Program-made: the position numbers and the translations under genes
Assembly (NCBI RefSeq): GCF_035046485.1
Contig: NC_085138.1
Coordinates: forward strand, 95,521,766 to 95,585,765
DNA from: Aedes albopictus
Lineage: Eukaryota > Arthropoda > Insecta > Diptera > Culicidae
Reading direction: 5' to 3'
DNA length: 64,000 nucleotides
The notes under the pieces: generated by a model
What the model was told of the DNA's origin: nothing
Database searches by the model: none
What the model saw: only the letters and a program-made list of their open reading frames with translations
Shown here: in pieces, positions 21,834 to 33,170 of the stretch
Numbering within the stretch: position 1 is the first letter of the stretch
Layout: every line of letters begins with the position of its first letter

Positions 21834-22938
21834 CAGGGGATACTCAAAATAACTGGGACAGGTAAAATTTTCACTTTTCAAGAAATGTTCAACTCGCTGT
21901 AACTTTTCGAAAAGGGCATCAAATATTCTCAAATTTTTACTGCAAGTTCATCAACTAGTTGTGTATCAGTGGTTCAAATTTGGAAAAGATCGGGACATTT
22001 TACACGAAGTTATAAAGATTCTAGAAAAAGGTATAATTATCCGATAGCCAACTTTGATCTGTTATATCTCCGGATTCAATGAACCGAATGCAATGAAATT
22101 TTGATCATTTATGACTAATATAATGAACTTTGAAAAACAGTTTACTTAATTTAAAATTAATAATAACAAAAAAAGTTATAGCGATTTCATTTATTCTATG
22201 TTTTTTTAGTAAATTTATCTATTTTTCAAATGGGATGCATTACTTTTTCAATTCAATGCCGGCTATTTGATTGCTTTCCATTGAAACATAAATAGAGGAA
22301 ATTACCTATTCTCGGCCGTTTTGTTCTCTTCGTCTTTGGGGGTTTTTTGAAACCTATTGAACTCAAAGTTTGTCTCAAATCCTTCCTAACTAGGCTGAAT
22401 TATATGGCCAAGTTTCAGGCAATTTGGCTGACAAAAACCCCCCATGACGAAGAGAACAAACCTGCCGATAATACCCATTGTCACCCTATATTCAAATAGA
22501 GGGAATTTACATGAACTATAATTAATATCTCAAATTTTGAAACGATGAAGAAGTTTTGGATAAATTGGTGTTATATTAGAAAAATATTCCAATCGTAATA
22601 ATTTTCTTTCGTGTAAAGAATTTCAAGTTTAGTCAAAAGTTTTTAATAGCTCATTATATAAGTCAGAAATGATCTAAATTTCATTGTATTCGGTTCATTG
22701 AATCCGAAGATATAACAGCTCAAAGTTGGCTATGGGATAATTATAGCTTTTTCTAGAACCTTTACAACATCGTGTAGAATGGCTCGATCTTTTCCAAATT
22801 TGGCCACTGATACACAACTAGTTGATGAACAGTAAAAATTTGAGAATATTTGATGTCCTTTTCCAAACGTTACAGCGAGTTGAACATTTTTTGAAAAGTG
22901 AAAATTTTACCTGTCCCATTTATTTTGAGTATCCCCTG
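21834..22938. mobile_element. 1.1-kb TA-flanked inverted-repeat element
   Basis: The ends are CAGGGGATACTCAAAATAAC and its near complement. Arms of roughly 300 bp are similar in reverse. TA at 21832-21833 and 22939-22940. A 192-bp element sits inside. No transposase frame. Confidence 0.87.
22295..22486. mobile_element. 192-bp TA-flanked element, copy 1
   Basis: Begins GAGGAAATTACCTATTCTCG. Inverted GTTCTCTTCGTC/GACGAAGAGAAC lies inside. TA at 22293-22294 and 22487-22488. Nested in the element at 21834-22938. Same length as the copy at 23640-23831. Confidence 0.8.
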
Positions 22939-23639
22939 TAGTTGCCATTGCTCGCTTATCGTAATTTTCTTCTCTTGACTTCGTCAAAAAGCCGTAAACA
23001 GATTTTAGAGAGGATTAAGGTGAGCTGAATTTCTTCACGCAGTCAAATATAGCCATTTTTGAGACTATAAACGGCTCTCAAATTGCTGTTTAGGCTTTGT
23101 TTAGTACTTAAAAAAATAAGCGTTGCTAGTAATCCCAATGTTGTGTAAACCAAAAAAAAAGTTCGAAATAAGTTGTTGTAGTGCAGAACAAAAATGAAAA
23201 TTGTAGTTGGCAATATCAGGGTGGCCAGCGAACCGGGAAACCCGGGAGAACCGGGAAAAAGCCGGGAATTCATAATCACCGGGATAAAACCGGGAAATAT
23301 ACGGGAATTCAGATTGCCACCGGGAAAACGTTTTACGTTTAACGTTTTTTTTATTCTCCATGAGAATAATTTGTAGTGCCGAGCTTGTTGTTGGTTGAAC
23401 ACAATATGCATTGAAAATACAGCTTGCGTTATATTGAGTTGTTAAAAATTTTATTAAATAGGTTATTGTCGTTAGTGAGCCGAATTTTAACAACAGTTAT
23501 GTTCAGCTAGACTGAAACCAAAACAAATAATTCTTTTATACGGAACATAACAGACGAATACAAAACAATGTAGCCAAAGCTTTACACTTAAATTTGTGAG
23601 TGAAAAAATTGCAAAATTATGCAAAATTTAAACATAATA

Positions 23640-23831
23640 GAGGAAATTACCTATTCTCGACCGTTTTGTTCTCTTCGTCTTTAGGGGTTTTTTGAAACCT
23701 ATTGAACTCAGAGTTGGTCTCACATCCTTCTCAACTAAGCTGAATTATATGGCCAAGTTTCAGGCAATTTGGCTGACAAAAACTCCCCATGACGAAGAGA
23801 ACAAACCTGCCGATAATACCCACTGTCACCC
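23640..23831. mobile_element. 192-bp TA-flanked element, copy 2
   Basis: Close relative of 22295-22486 with identical length. TA at 23638-23639 and 23832-23833. Nested in the hAT-like element. Confidence 0.82.
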
Positions 23832-23905
23832 TATAATGTTCTAGCTTAAGGCTATCTCGAACTCTACAGCAGAAATTTGCGTTTTCTCAATGGAATTCAG
23901 CAATA

Positions 23906-24874
23906 GGGGTAGGCGGGGCAATATGGACACCCTAAGGTTTTTGCCAACTTTACCTGGCAAGATGTCAAAAAAGTTCAGTTTTTTGATACGAGTATCCTTT
24001 TAAAGTCTATTTAGCATCTATTGCATAAGAATGCTCACGAAGAAAAATGATTTATCCACTTCAAAAAATGTTATGAAAAATGTTAGTTTTTCATGACCGT
24101 CTTCAAGCATAGGGGGCAGAATGGACACCCCCATGGGGCAATATGGACACCATGAGACTTTTACGAATTTCGTATATTATTTACACCTATAAAGTCATTT
24201 CATTACAAAACAACTATTATGGATGAATAATACGCCGAAGTAGTTCATTTTTGATCAGTTAATTTAAATTCAGGCTGTTTTGAATAAAGCTTCGTTTTTG
24301 TCGGCATGTACAGCTGTGCCTAGAACAACTATTTTCCACTGCTGTCGTTTTTTGACAAATTTGTTTCACCCTATGTCTACTATAGTGAACATTTAACCGA
24401 AAATATACTGAAATCGAAGAATTTGGTTGGTTTGTGATTTAGGTCATATTTTTCCCTTGCCGCTTCTTTCAAAAAGGTGAGTGTCCATTTTGCCCCGGCA
24501 GCAGAAGATATTTCCAAACTTGATTTTTGATATAATAAAGAAGAAAATATAAACATGTTAAGCATGTAGATACAGCAAAACTACTTGCATGTGTTCTAGA
24601 AATATCAGGTTTTAATCGACCTGCAATAAATTAATCACTAAATCTTATTTCAGATGGTGTGAAAATTATAATTTCCATGCACAAAAAACGGAGGACGCAA
24701 CTTTTTCGTGTAAAATCAAGTATAATTTTAGTTTCGAATGTTTCTTTCCTGAAACTACGTTTTAGACAAATGGACTATATTCTCCATTCATTAAAAGTTC
24801 AAAAAAGTTCGTATATTTCAAAATATTGAGGGTGTCCATTCTGCCCCGGGTGTCCATAATGCCCCGCCTACCCC
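23906..24874. mobile_element. 969-bp TA-flanked element, GGGGTAGGCGGGGCA ends
   Basis: GGGGTAGGCGGGGCAATATG at the left; CCCCGCCTACCCC at the right. TA at 23904-23905 and 24875-24876. The phrase GTGTCCAT...GCCCC recurs near the ends. No coding frame. Confidence 0.85.
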
Positions 24875-25003
24875 TATGCTTCATGCTAGCGAAACAGCAT
24901 CATTATAACTGTAATATAATTTCTCTTCATCAAGTTCGAATACTTTTCATGAAAGCCTGTGTGTTTATTAGCTGAATCTGAACATGTTATTTAAATTAAA
25001 TTA

Positions 25004-25949
25004 AAGCCTGTATCCGCAATATTCGGGACACAGAAACACAGCTGTAACTCTGCAATAGATACATTAAAATTGCTCAAATTTTGTCTAATAACATCTTAAG
25101 ATGTGTTCATTTCACTTACAAAATTACATGTGAATCGATGCAGTACTTTTTGTTGTAGCAACGAAAGAGTAAAATGTGCGCCATTGAATTTTGTACAGCC
25201 CCAAGTTTTGCTTGTCAGCGCTGTAGTTTTTGAATTTGGCAAAGGAAATTGCTACAATTTTGAACACAAACCTCTCAATCTACATTTGTTGCATGGGCAA
25301 AATTTCAAAAAAATCGATGCACTATCAACAATTTTATGGTCGAAACATGTTTTGGACAGAACGTGATTTTAGCCTCTCAGACAGCAATTAGTCAGCACAC
25401 TTTATTGTTTCGATTGTACTATTGAAAGTACTATACCAATAACCATTAAATTTTGCAGGCATAATATACACATAATAAACTAGCTTCTGTGAAAATTTCA
25501 TGAAAATTGGCATAGAAATTCAAAAGTTATGAATAGGCAAAAATCGCACATGAAAAACACGAAAATTTTTCACAAACACTCATCCCTATCAACACCAGTA
25601 GTTTTCAAACCAATTGGTCAAAGTTGATGAAATTTTGCAAGAAAGTGTCTCTATAAGTATCATAACTGCTAACGAAATTTCATAATTATCATCACAGAAC
25701 TTTGAACTGTAGCGTAAAAGAACCATCTACTATGCGAATGAAAATTGGTCATGATTGTACAAAATGCTTAAAACCACGTCTGTTTGTTTTTCATCTACAG
25801 TCAAAAGTAATGCATCGATTTTTATGAAATTTGGCACAAATATTAAACATACACCAAAGAGTTCTCAGTCAATTATTTGGCCAATTTTACCGATTCATTA
25901 CAGAGCTACTGACGTACTTCTGTGTCCCGATTATTGCGGATACAGGCTT
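25004..25949. mobile_element. 946-bp TA-flanked element, AAGCCTGTATCCGCAAT ends
   Basis: AAGCCTGTATCCGCAATATT at the left is mirrored by ATTGCGGATACAGGCTT at the right. TA at 25002-25003 and 25950-25951. Third insertion inside the hAT-like element. Confidence 0.83.
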
Positions 25950-26149
25950 TATTGAGAAAAATCTATAAAAAATTTACACTACTATCAGACATATTGTGTC
26001 AACCTTAGTGGAAATGATATTTTGACGTTCCACCTAAAAAGGAGAAAAAATGTGGAAGTGCTTTACAGTTGCAAAAACGCACAAGTACAGTTTTTACAGA
26101 TGCCTATAATATGTTTTATTGGATTTGTAAAAAATTGCCACTAGGAAAT

Positions 26150-26490
26150 GGAATTCGTAAGAGATTATTTCTGAGTTACCCAAAAGATCCTCTTGAAATT
26201 GCTCCAGGGATTTATTCAAAAGTTTCTACGGGAAATCATTTTTTTTTCTAAGATTTCCTCAGAAATTACTTATAAGATTTCTACAGGGGTTCTTTCTAAA
26301 ATTCCGGCGAGTTTCTCTGGTAGGATTTTTTTTTGTCTTCTGCAGCAGTTCATGCTGGTCCATGCTTTTGTTCTTGGATTTCTCATACAGTTTCTGCTGG
26401 ATTCCCTCCAGAATAGTCTTTGGGATTTCTTCAGGATTTCTGTGGATTCTTTGGCAATTCATTTTGGGAATCCTCTAGGAATTCTAATAA
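26150..26490. repeat. Degenerate TTCCTC-type minisatellite patch
   Basis: Short AGGAATTC/GGATTTCTTCAG units resembling the arrays at 12.5 and 49.9 kb but much decayed. Non-coding. Confidence 0.4.
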
Positions 26491-26842
26491 GTGTATAGAC
26501 GTCAAAAGGTAACATTGTGTAATTTTTACTAGGTCAATCCCAAGAATCGGTATAATTAGAATTTCTGAAGAATAGGTTCTACAAACACTGTATTTTTGTG
26601 TAACTGTAAAAATACTTCCACAATTTTAATTTTGTTTCTTTGCCATTGATCATATTTTTGCTTGATTATATCATGTAAGAAGAGTGTAGATATTCTAAGT
26701 CATTAAAGTTTTCATTACGAACAGTTCCTGTACCGATAGTTTTTCAATTCAAGTAAAAATATTAAAACCGGGAAAAAATATAAAAATTCCGGGAAAAAAC
26801 CGGGAAATCAAAATCTGCAAGTCACTGGCCACCCTGCAATAT

Positions 26843-27380
26843 AGTTGCCACTGCCTTATGAAGGGTTAAAACAACTAATGAAATTTTTGAAAATTAAAAT
26901 AACTACCTCTTATTGGTAAAGCATAGTGATGAATTTCCGGTGAAATTCTGAAGGACTTATTGAGTAAGTTCCTGTTTCAAGAATTCCAGGGAGGTCATCA
27001 GAAGCATCAAAAGTAATTCTGATAAATTTTCTAAAGAATTCCGAAATAAATGATCAGTCCTCACTGAAACTTCAAGAAATGCAGAAAAAAATCTAAAATT
27101 TATTTATTCTTTCCAATAAAGCTTTTTTTAACGATTTCAGCCCACCTGATTTGCTATAGTAACCATGGGTTGTACCATAAATTCAGCTATCAGTTCGAAC
27201 TCCATGAATTGCCACAAAATGAAGGAAAATAGTCCTTCTATAGGCTTGCATGACCTTTTGGGATTACAGCTTGACCACACTGGATATGTTCCAGATGCCG
27301 CCGGGGAAGTGATCATTCTCATGCCATTGTCAATATCAATTACGCGACACTTTCAACTAGATGTAATATTATACAGTTTA
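26843..27380. other. Unassigned stretch
   Basis: No paired repeat ends. Short frames at 27137-27446 lack splice context. Confidence 0.3.
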
Positions 27381-27533
27381 GGGGCTGTTCATAAACCACG
27401 TAGACCAAATTTTGGCCATCTCAGACCACCCCCTCTCCCCTCGTAGACTTTTGTCCATACAAAAAAATTGACTTTGGCCAGACGCCCCACCCCCACTCCC
27501 CCCAAAAATTCCACGTGGTTTATGAACGGCCCC
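27381..27533. mobile_element. 153-bp MITE with TTA duplication
   Basis: GGGGCTGTTCATAAACCACG and its near complement form the ends. TTA at 27378-27380 and 27534-27536, the pattern of PIF/Harbinger-type elements. Confidence 0.82.
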
Positions 27534-27656
27534 TTATCCATTTTAGGGTCCCCTAGATACCCCAAGTGATGTGATTTTTTGTCTAATTTTCATCAAAATC
27601 AGATAAACTTATCTGTAGGTAAACTATAACAAAATTACAGATTTTTGAAAAATTGA

Positions 27657-27745
27657 TGTGGGAGCATCCATTAAGTACGTCACGCTAAAATTGGGAATTC
27701 CAGTCAGTACGGGTTTTCCTATATACCTAATACATTGCTTGTCCC
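27657..27745. mobile_element. Fragment of ATCCATTAAGTACGTCACG MITE
   Basis: Matches the left part of the element at 18367 without the inner insertion. The right end is missing. Confidence 0.65.
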
Positions 27746-27836
27746 TGTAGTATACTCCTAAACTTAAACATTGTTTTTTTTTATTTCGTTCGAATTCTGA
27801 ATCGAAGAATCTCACACGCGTCCGGAGTATACTACA
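27745..27836. mobile_element. 92-bp hairpin MITE, CTGTAGTATACTCC ends
   Basis: CTGTAGTATACTCC is mirrored by GGAGTATACTACAG. It abuts the truncated element to its left. Confidence 0.6.
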
Positions 27837-27839
27837 GTC

Positions 27840-29823
27840 ACACTTTTACAATTTCTTCTTCACTTGGTAAATGATTATAATCTAGTCATAGAGTTTCATT
27901 TGAATTAAAAGTTATTTCTGTCTTGAAATTGAAAATATATCGAAAATTGTTTGAACATGTTTCTATTCGCCCCATTGCGACCTTTTTTCAAATAAGTTAA
28001 CGAAATAAAAATTGGTTTTGAATCCTAATTACAGCAATTAAAGAGGGAGGTGGGACCCAAAGTTGAGACCCTTGCAACTGACTTTATTACGCATGGTTCC
28101 AGAAATACTTGCCTAAGTATGCTGGAAGGTGTTTCTATTCGCCCCGTTTTACGGTAGTTAGTGTCTTCAACGCTGCTACAATAAAAAAATAAGTCTGTTT
28201 GCCTGTGATGTTTTTGATAGAGTATTGTATTTTACAATTAATAACATATAGGGATTAGTTGATACAGATTCAAAATTGCGTCAAAAATGTAATTAGTCAG
28301 CCTATATAAGTAGGATTCTCAGGGTACGAAAAACGGATCACGCCGAAAAACAAACGCTTTGTCCTAAGCGGTGCATGTTGGTAACAAAGGTGCTCCGCAA
28401 CAAACGCATGTCAGGCGATGAGAGCAATAAAACAAACATCGCTTGCCGTACGTGTAACGATATTCTGGCTTTTCTGCAGAAATTTTTAACCCACATCATC
28501 GAATTTATAAGCATTTGGACGAGTTAATACTCTTGCAAACCTCAGAATCGAGTTTCACTTGTAAAACAATGCGAAAATCACGATGTGAATAGAACGAGAC
28601 AAATATTCCTACCTTTTTTGTTGTGAACAAACTCGGGAGCGATTTTGTCATTATCTGCTAACGAAAAAACAAAGCGTTGTTGCCGTGCCTTCTATGTTGC
28701 CTATTTTTCGCTTGCGGGAGCAAATTCTGCGTACACTGAGGATTCTACAAGGGTGCGTGGATTCTTATTCCTTCAGTCGTCTATATCATAGGGTGTCGGG
28801 CGTCGGTACCGTACATTGCTTCGGTAACATATTTGCTCGATAATGATTATATCATAAGTTTGTTACCTGCAGTCGATTTAGATCATCAGAATAAGTTTAG
28901 ATGTCCATTATTTCGAAAAAGGTGTTTATTTATTCTTTAAAATTAGCTCAATAATACTAAGAACTACGAATGGAATGACTTCATTCAATTAGCATGATAG
29001 ATTTCTATCAAAAGGGATGTATTAAGTATGAGATTTTTTACCGTTAAAGTCAACGGTAAACGTTTATGCTAGTTGTTTAATAATAATAACAATAGTAACG
29101 GCAAACGTTTATGCTAGTTGTTTATTGACATGATCCTAAACATAACTTATTTATTGCTCGATTCCAATTTAAAATTGTACCCCAGTTCAATGCCACAAAC
29201 TCTTGTTAGTAGAACCCATCATCCCAAACGACAGACACAGACAATGCAGATGTGCGCGTAGTGTTAAGCTCTTCCAACAAAGCAATTGAAAATCATTGCC
29301 TTTTGGCGGAAACTTTCCCATTTATTGCAAGCAAGCAAGCAATGCACTGCTGCACTGCATTCTACCGGAATGCTTTTCGTTCCCTTTCTCCTGCTCGTCC
29401 ACCGTTGAAAGTTTTATGACATTCAGTGCCGCCAGTTGATATCCCTAATTAAAAATTTTCCAACAGTAGTCACTAGACCCCGTGAAACCCCGACCCCTCG
29501 TAACGAAACGATTTCCCATTTTCGAGTTGCATAACTTTCCCGAGAAGCAGTATTATAGTAGTGACACCCCCCTGCCTTTAGAATTTCCCCCCATTCACAA
29601 CGTCGAGTTTACAAGCACACAGATATACTGATCGTCATGTTTCTTCTTTCTCTCTTTCTCTATTTATCGCCACTTTTGTTTCTACCATTTTTTCGCCGTG
29701 TTTTCGCGCAATGTCACATCGTCGTCATGGACTGACAACATCCGGCCAATCAAAAACTACGGATTAATCGGAAATCCTGTCGAAAAACAAAAACGCACAT
29801 TGAAAACAATATTTCTTCACAAT
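27840..29823. other. Mostly single-copy stretch before an exon candidate
   Basis: No inverted-repeat element recognised. Direct repeats of GTTTCTATTCGCCCC (27959, 28131) and ACGGTAAACGTTTATGCTAG (29053, 29099 region) occur. Likely intron; could hold regulatory DNA. Confidence 0.35.
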
Positions 29824-29850
29824 CACACACACACACACACAAACACACGT
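29824..29850. repeat. (CA)n microsatellite
   Basis: About a dozen CA units with one interruption, shortly upstream of the exon candidate. Confidence 0.8.
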
Positions 29851-29938
29851 GCTCATGTCAACTAACGCGCACTGGAACGCAATCATTCGCATACACTCAC
29901 ACTCACCACGCACAAATCACCAAAAATACCGGGCGCAG

Positions 29939-30043
29939 CAGCAGACGAATTCGAAAGGAGGTGTCGCCGCTTGGCCGGACGTGCCCAAACAGACTGGAAC
30001 CCTGGGCAACCTAACGCCGGCCGACCGACATGGCTCAGTTCAG
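29939..30043 (+). CDS. Candidate 105-nt exon, protein unrecognised
   Basis: The donor CAG|GTATGT at 30044 is strong. The acceptor side reads GCGCAGCAGCAG (29934-29944), giving three possible AG sites three bases apart. Taking the first gives 35 whole codons in phase 0. The peptide includes GGVAAWPDVPKQTGTLGNL and ends ADRHGSVQ. The island is GC-rich against AT-rich flanks. The upstream pyrimidine tract is weak, so it could instead be a first exon starting at an ATG near 29849 or 29855. No homologue recognised. Confidence 0.5.
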
Positions 30044-30383
30044 GTATGTGTGTTCTAACCGCTTTTTTTCCGGCGCCGCCGTTCTGTTGTCGTTGTTGTT
30101 GTGCCGGGATAAAAGCCGGGACCCATCCCCCCTCTCTAACTCTAACTCTAACTCACCCCCCCCCCCTCCTTCGTTTTCAAATGATGACCTTTATTCCTTG
30201 CCCATTAACTAATTGTATCCTCTGTTCTTCGGTTTTTGGTTGTTCTCAATGGTGTTTGGTTTTGTGTAATTTTGGTTTTCGGTTTTTGGGCTTTTTGTGT
30301 TATTGAAGCGTTTTTTTTATCATCAGTCCCCTGTCCCCGCGAGATCCCTTTGTATCTCTGTAACCATTAGTGGTGTCTCCCAG

Positions 30384-30407
30384 GAATACTCTGAAACACC
30401 TCCTCCG
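30384..30407 (+). CDS. Candidate 24-nt micro-exon (EYSETPPP)
   Basis: Acceptor GTGTCTCCCAG follows a pyrimidine-rich tract and the donor is CCG|GTAACT. Eight whole codons in phase 0, compatible with direct splicing to the exon ending at 30043. Very short, so chance is a real alternative. Confidence 0.3.
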
Positions 30408-30780
30408 GTAACTCAGTATACACGCCTAGTGTGGTTTTGGTTTTTAAACTATCACAAAATTGTCCCAAACCGAACGCAGTTTTTGTCCGTTAAGTGTGTA
30501 GTGTGAGGAAGTTTTGATTTTTGCCTTTCGAAAGAACTCAGATGTTTATTAGGATTCATTTTACCACACAATTGCATTCAACGACTAAAATAAACTGCCT
30601 ACACTTTACGGTGTCTCTGTATCTTTCCTATTCTCAACTTTTCCGTAGTTATTTTGCATAACACTCGTAACTTATCTAGCTATATTATCGTTGAGATGAC
30701 AATTAGTAAACTTAATATAAATTTGATTGTAAAACTTCGTATCGAGATGACTGTAAATATCGAAAAGTATTTTAAGCAAT
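30408..30780. other. Probable intron
   Basis: AT-rich, no repeat or exon recognised. Confidence 0.3.
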
Positions 30781-31770
30781 TCAGTATCATAATTTCTATT
30801 TTATTTAACATAATCATAAATTTTATTTAACATAAACATAAATCATAATGGCCAATTTCTCCATATTGGTTCACTATGCAACTGAAATGAGTTGCATAAT
30901 GAAAAATAGTTGCATAATGTTCATTATGCACCTCATTTGAGTTGTATAATGAAAAAATCATTGCATAATTTTTTTTATGCAATTCAGTATCATAATTTAC
31001 ATTTTATATAACTCATTTTGGTACTATAATGGCCAATTTTTCCAAACTGGCTCATTATGCAACTGAAATGAGTTGCATAATGAAAAATAGTTGTATAATG
31101 TTCATTATGTTCATAATGCAAACATTATGCAACTCAAATGGGTTGCATTATGAAAAAATCATTGCATAAAATTTTGTATGGAACTCGTTGCAAAACTCGA
31201 TTTTTTCAGCACTCTTCGTATTTATCCAACTCGGCAAGCCTCGTTGGATAAATGTACGACTCGTGCTGAAAAAATCAACTTTTTGCAACTCGTTACATAA
31301 ATAATTAGTATGCCACTCGTTGCAAAACTCGATTTTTTCAGCACTCTTCGTATTTATCCACCTTGGCAAGCCTCGTTGGATAAATGTACGACTCGTGCTG
31401 AAAAAATGAACTTTTTGCAACTCGTCACATAAATAACTATTATGCAATTCGGTATCATAATTTTCATTTTATGTAGGTAACTTGTTTGAGTATCATAATG
31501 GCCTACTTTTCCGTGCTGGTTCATTATGCAACTAAAATGAGTTGCATTATGAGCAAAACTCATGTGGGTTGCATAATGATCATTATGCAACTCAAATGTA
31601 ATGAAAAAACCATTGCATAAAATTTTGTATGCCATTCGTTGCAAAACTCGATTTTTTCAGCACTCTTTGTGCTGAAAAAATCATCGTATTGCAACTTGTT
31701 GTATCTATTGTTTATTGTTGTAGCTATTTTAAAACTCATTTCAGTGTCATAATGTGCTGTCATTAATTTC
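30781..31770. repeat. TTGCATAATG repeat field with embedded hairpins
   Basis: TTGCATAATG/CATTATGCAA recur on both strands throughout. Two full and one partial hairpin units (about 31184-31300, 31318-31430, 31637-31695) contain CTCGATTTTTTCAGCAC facing GTGCTGAAAAAATCAAC. No gene. Confidence 0.7.
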
Positions 31771-31817
31771 ACGTGACATTAACCTTTGTCATGCATTATT
31801 CCCAACACTAAATTTCG

Positions 31818-32157
31818 AGTAGTGTGCGGTAGTTCGGCAGCAGCAAAGTTTCGCGCGCTCGCTTTGCTAGATTTTTGCGATATTTTTTTCCCCTTCCCTC
31901 TGCGGGGCTCCGACGACGGGACGCCAAGCAGTCAGTAGTGTGCGGTAGTTCGGCAGCAGCAAAGTTTCGCGCGCTCGCTTTGCTAGATTTTTGCGATTTT
32001 CTTTTCCCTTCTCTCTGCGGGGCTCCGACGACGGGACGCCAAGCAGTCAGTAGTGTGCGGTAGTTCGGCAGCAGCAAACTTTCGCGCGCTCGCTTTGCTA
32101 GATTTTTGCGATTTTTTTTTTCCTCTTCCCTCTGCGGGGCTCCGAAGACGGGACGAG
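31818..32157 (+). repeat. Three tandem monomers of about 115 bp
   Basis: Units start at 31818, 31934 and 32049 with AGTAGTGTGCGGTAGTTCGG and contain CTCTGCGGGGCTCCGA. The first two are 116 and 115 bp; the third loses its end. Tandem promoter-bearing monomers are known at the 5' ends of some LINEs. A long antisense frame here is a by-product of the repeat. Confidence 0.92.
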
Positions 32158-32833
32158 TGTGCGCGCGCCGTGGTTCGAGTCGGTTCCGAATTTTTCGCTT
32201 CCCTTCGGCGCTAGTTTCCAATACACTTTTAGTTGATAATAAATATTTTCTTTCATTTTTTGCATTTACACAAAAGAGTGAAAAATGTTACTTCGGGTTC
32301 GCCGGTCGAGAAAAAATCCGGGCGCCGACAAGTGAGTCGCGTTCAGTGTATTTCTGTGTGGAATAGACTAAAGGTTTCTGCTCCCTAGTGGAGTGGAGAC
32401 GCGCGATAGAATTTTCTTTTTGGATAGTTCTTGCGTCGAAAAGTGGTCGGTTGTTAACGGCGGTTTGTGTATATTGATCCATTGTCAAATCATATCACCA
32501 ACCATAGGTGACTCCCGGACTGACAATGTACCTTACCCTACTAACAAAAAAAATCCTTCCTGAGACAAACGTGGGGATGCAGCGATTCGCGGTCTTTATA
32601 ACAACGTTTGTCTTACTAACATTCCCTTCCATCCTCTATGACCGTAAGGACGTGGCCGGCGCCGTTATTGACCTTATTAAAGTTGAGAGCTCTCGACCTG
32701 TGTACATTGAGAATAGTAAGCTAGTCCCAAGCCCTATTCATTGGTTCCTTGTGCAATTTCGATTGCTCTGGTCAATCACGGAGTAGCAACTACGAATTGT
32801 GCGGTCATCTATGCTCATGCTCATGCTCATGCT
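31818..32833 (+). mobile_element. Internally deleted LINE derivative, GC-rich 5' monomers, (TCATGC)n tail
   Basis: Flanked by 24-bp direct repeats (31794-31817 and 32834-32857). The 5' part is three monomers of about 115 bp plus GC-rich leader. From 32485 it matches the 3' half of the SINE at 15741-16425, sharing GGTGACTCCC, TGGCCGGCGCCGTTATTGA and TCAATCACGGAG. It ends in TCATGC repeats (about 32809-32833). No ORF1 or ORF2 lies between. Interpreted as a LINE 5' UTR joined to its 3' UTR. Confidence 0.82.
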
Positions 32834-33054
32834 CATTATTCCCAACACTAAATTTCGCCATGATATTTCTTTTGTTTATTGAATAATATAAATAAATTCA
32901 TTGATTTTTAATCTTTTTCTGAGAATGATGCATTTATCTATTTCCTTTTTTCTTAAAGATCTTAATTTCTTAAAAAAAACTTATAGAATAATGTTTTTCA
33001 CCTATCCACAGAGGTCCAGTTTTGAGAAAAGCTGACAGAAACTCAATTCTTGAA

Positions 33055-33098
33055 CATTTATTTATTCATTTATTTATTTATTTATTTATTTATTTATA
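33055..33098. repeat. (TTTA)n tract, tail of minus-strand LINE
   Basis: About ten TTTA units. On the minus strand this is a TAAA-type tail about 70 bp past the LINE stop codon. Confidence 0.75.
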
Positions 33099-33170
33099 CA
33101 TATAAAGTCAACAGGTAAAATTTTCACCCCAATGACACAAGTAATACAACTACAAAATTACAGCTAAACA

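Larger units (their letters stand above)
23217..26836. mobile_element. 3.6-kb hAT-like non-autonomous element with CCGGGAAA subterminal repeats
   Basis: The ends are CAGGGTGGCCAG and CTGGCCACCCTG. GCAATAT occurs at 23210-23216 and 26836-26842, a 7- to 8-bp duplication. ACCGGGAAA-type units cluster just inside both ends (23237-23332 and 26766-26809) in the same orientation. The interior carries three nested small elements and no transposase frame. Confidence 0.82.

Noticed and set aside
31808..32221. 137-codon basic frame on the minus strand
   Set aside because: It is the antisense of the three LINE-derivative monomers, and its internal repeats follow the DNA repeat.
32508..32786. 92-codon frame starting MTPGLTMYL
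   Set aside because: It falls in the shared 3' untranslated region of the LINE derivative and SINEs, and the frame is not kept in the other copies.
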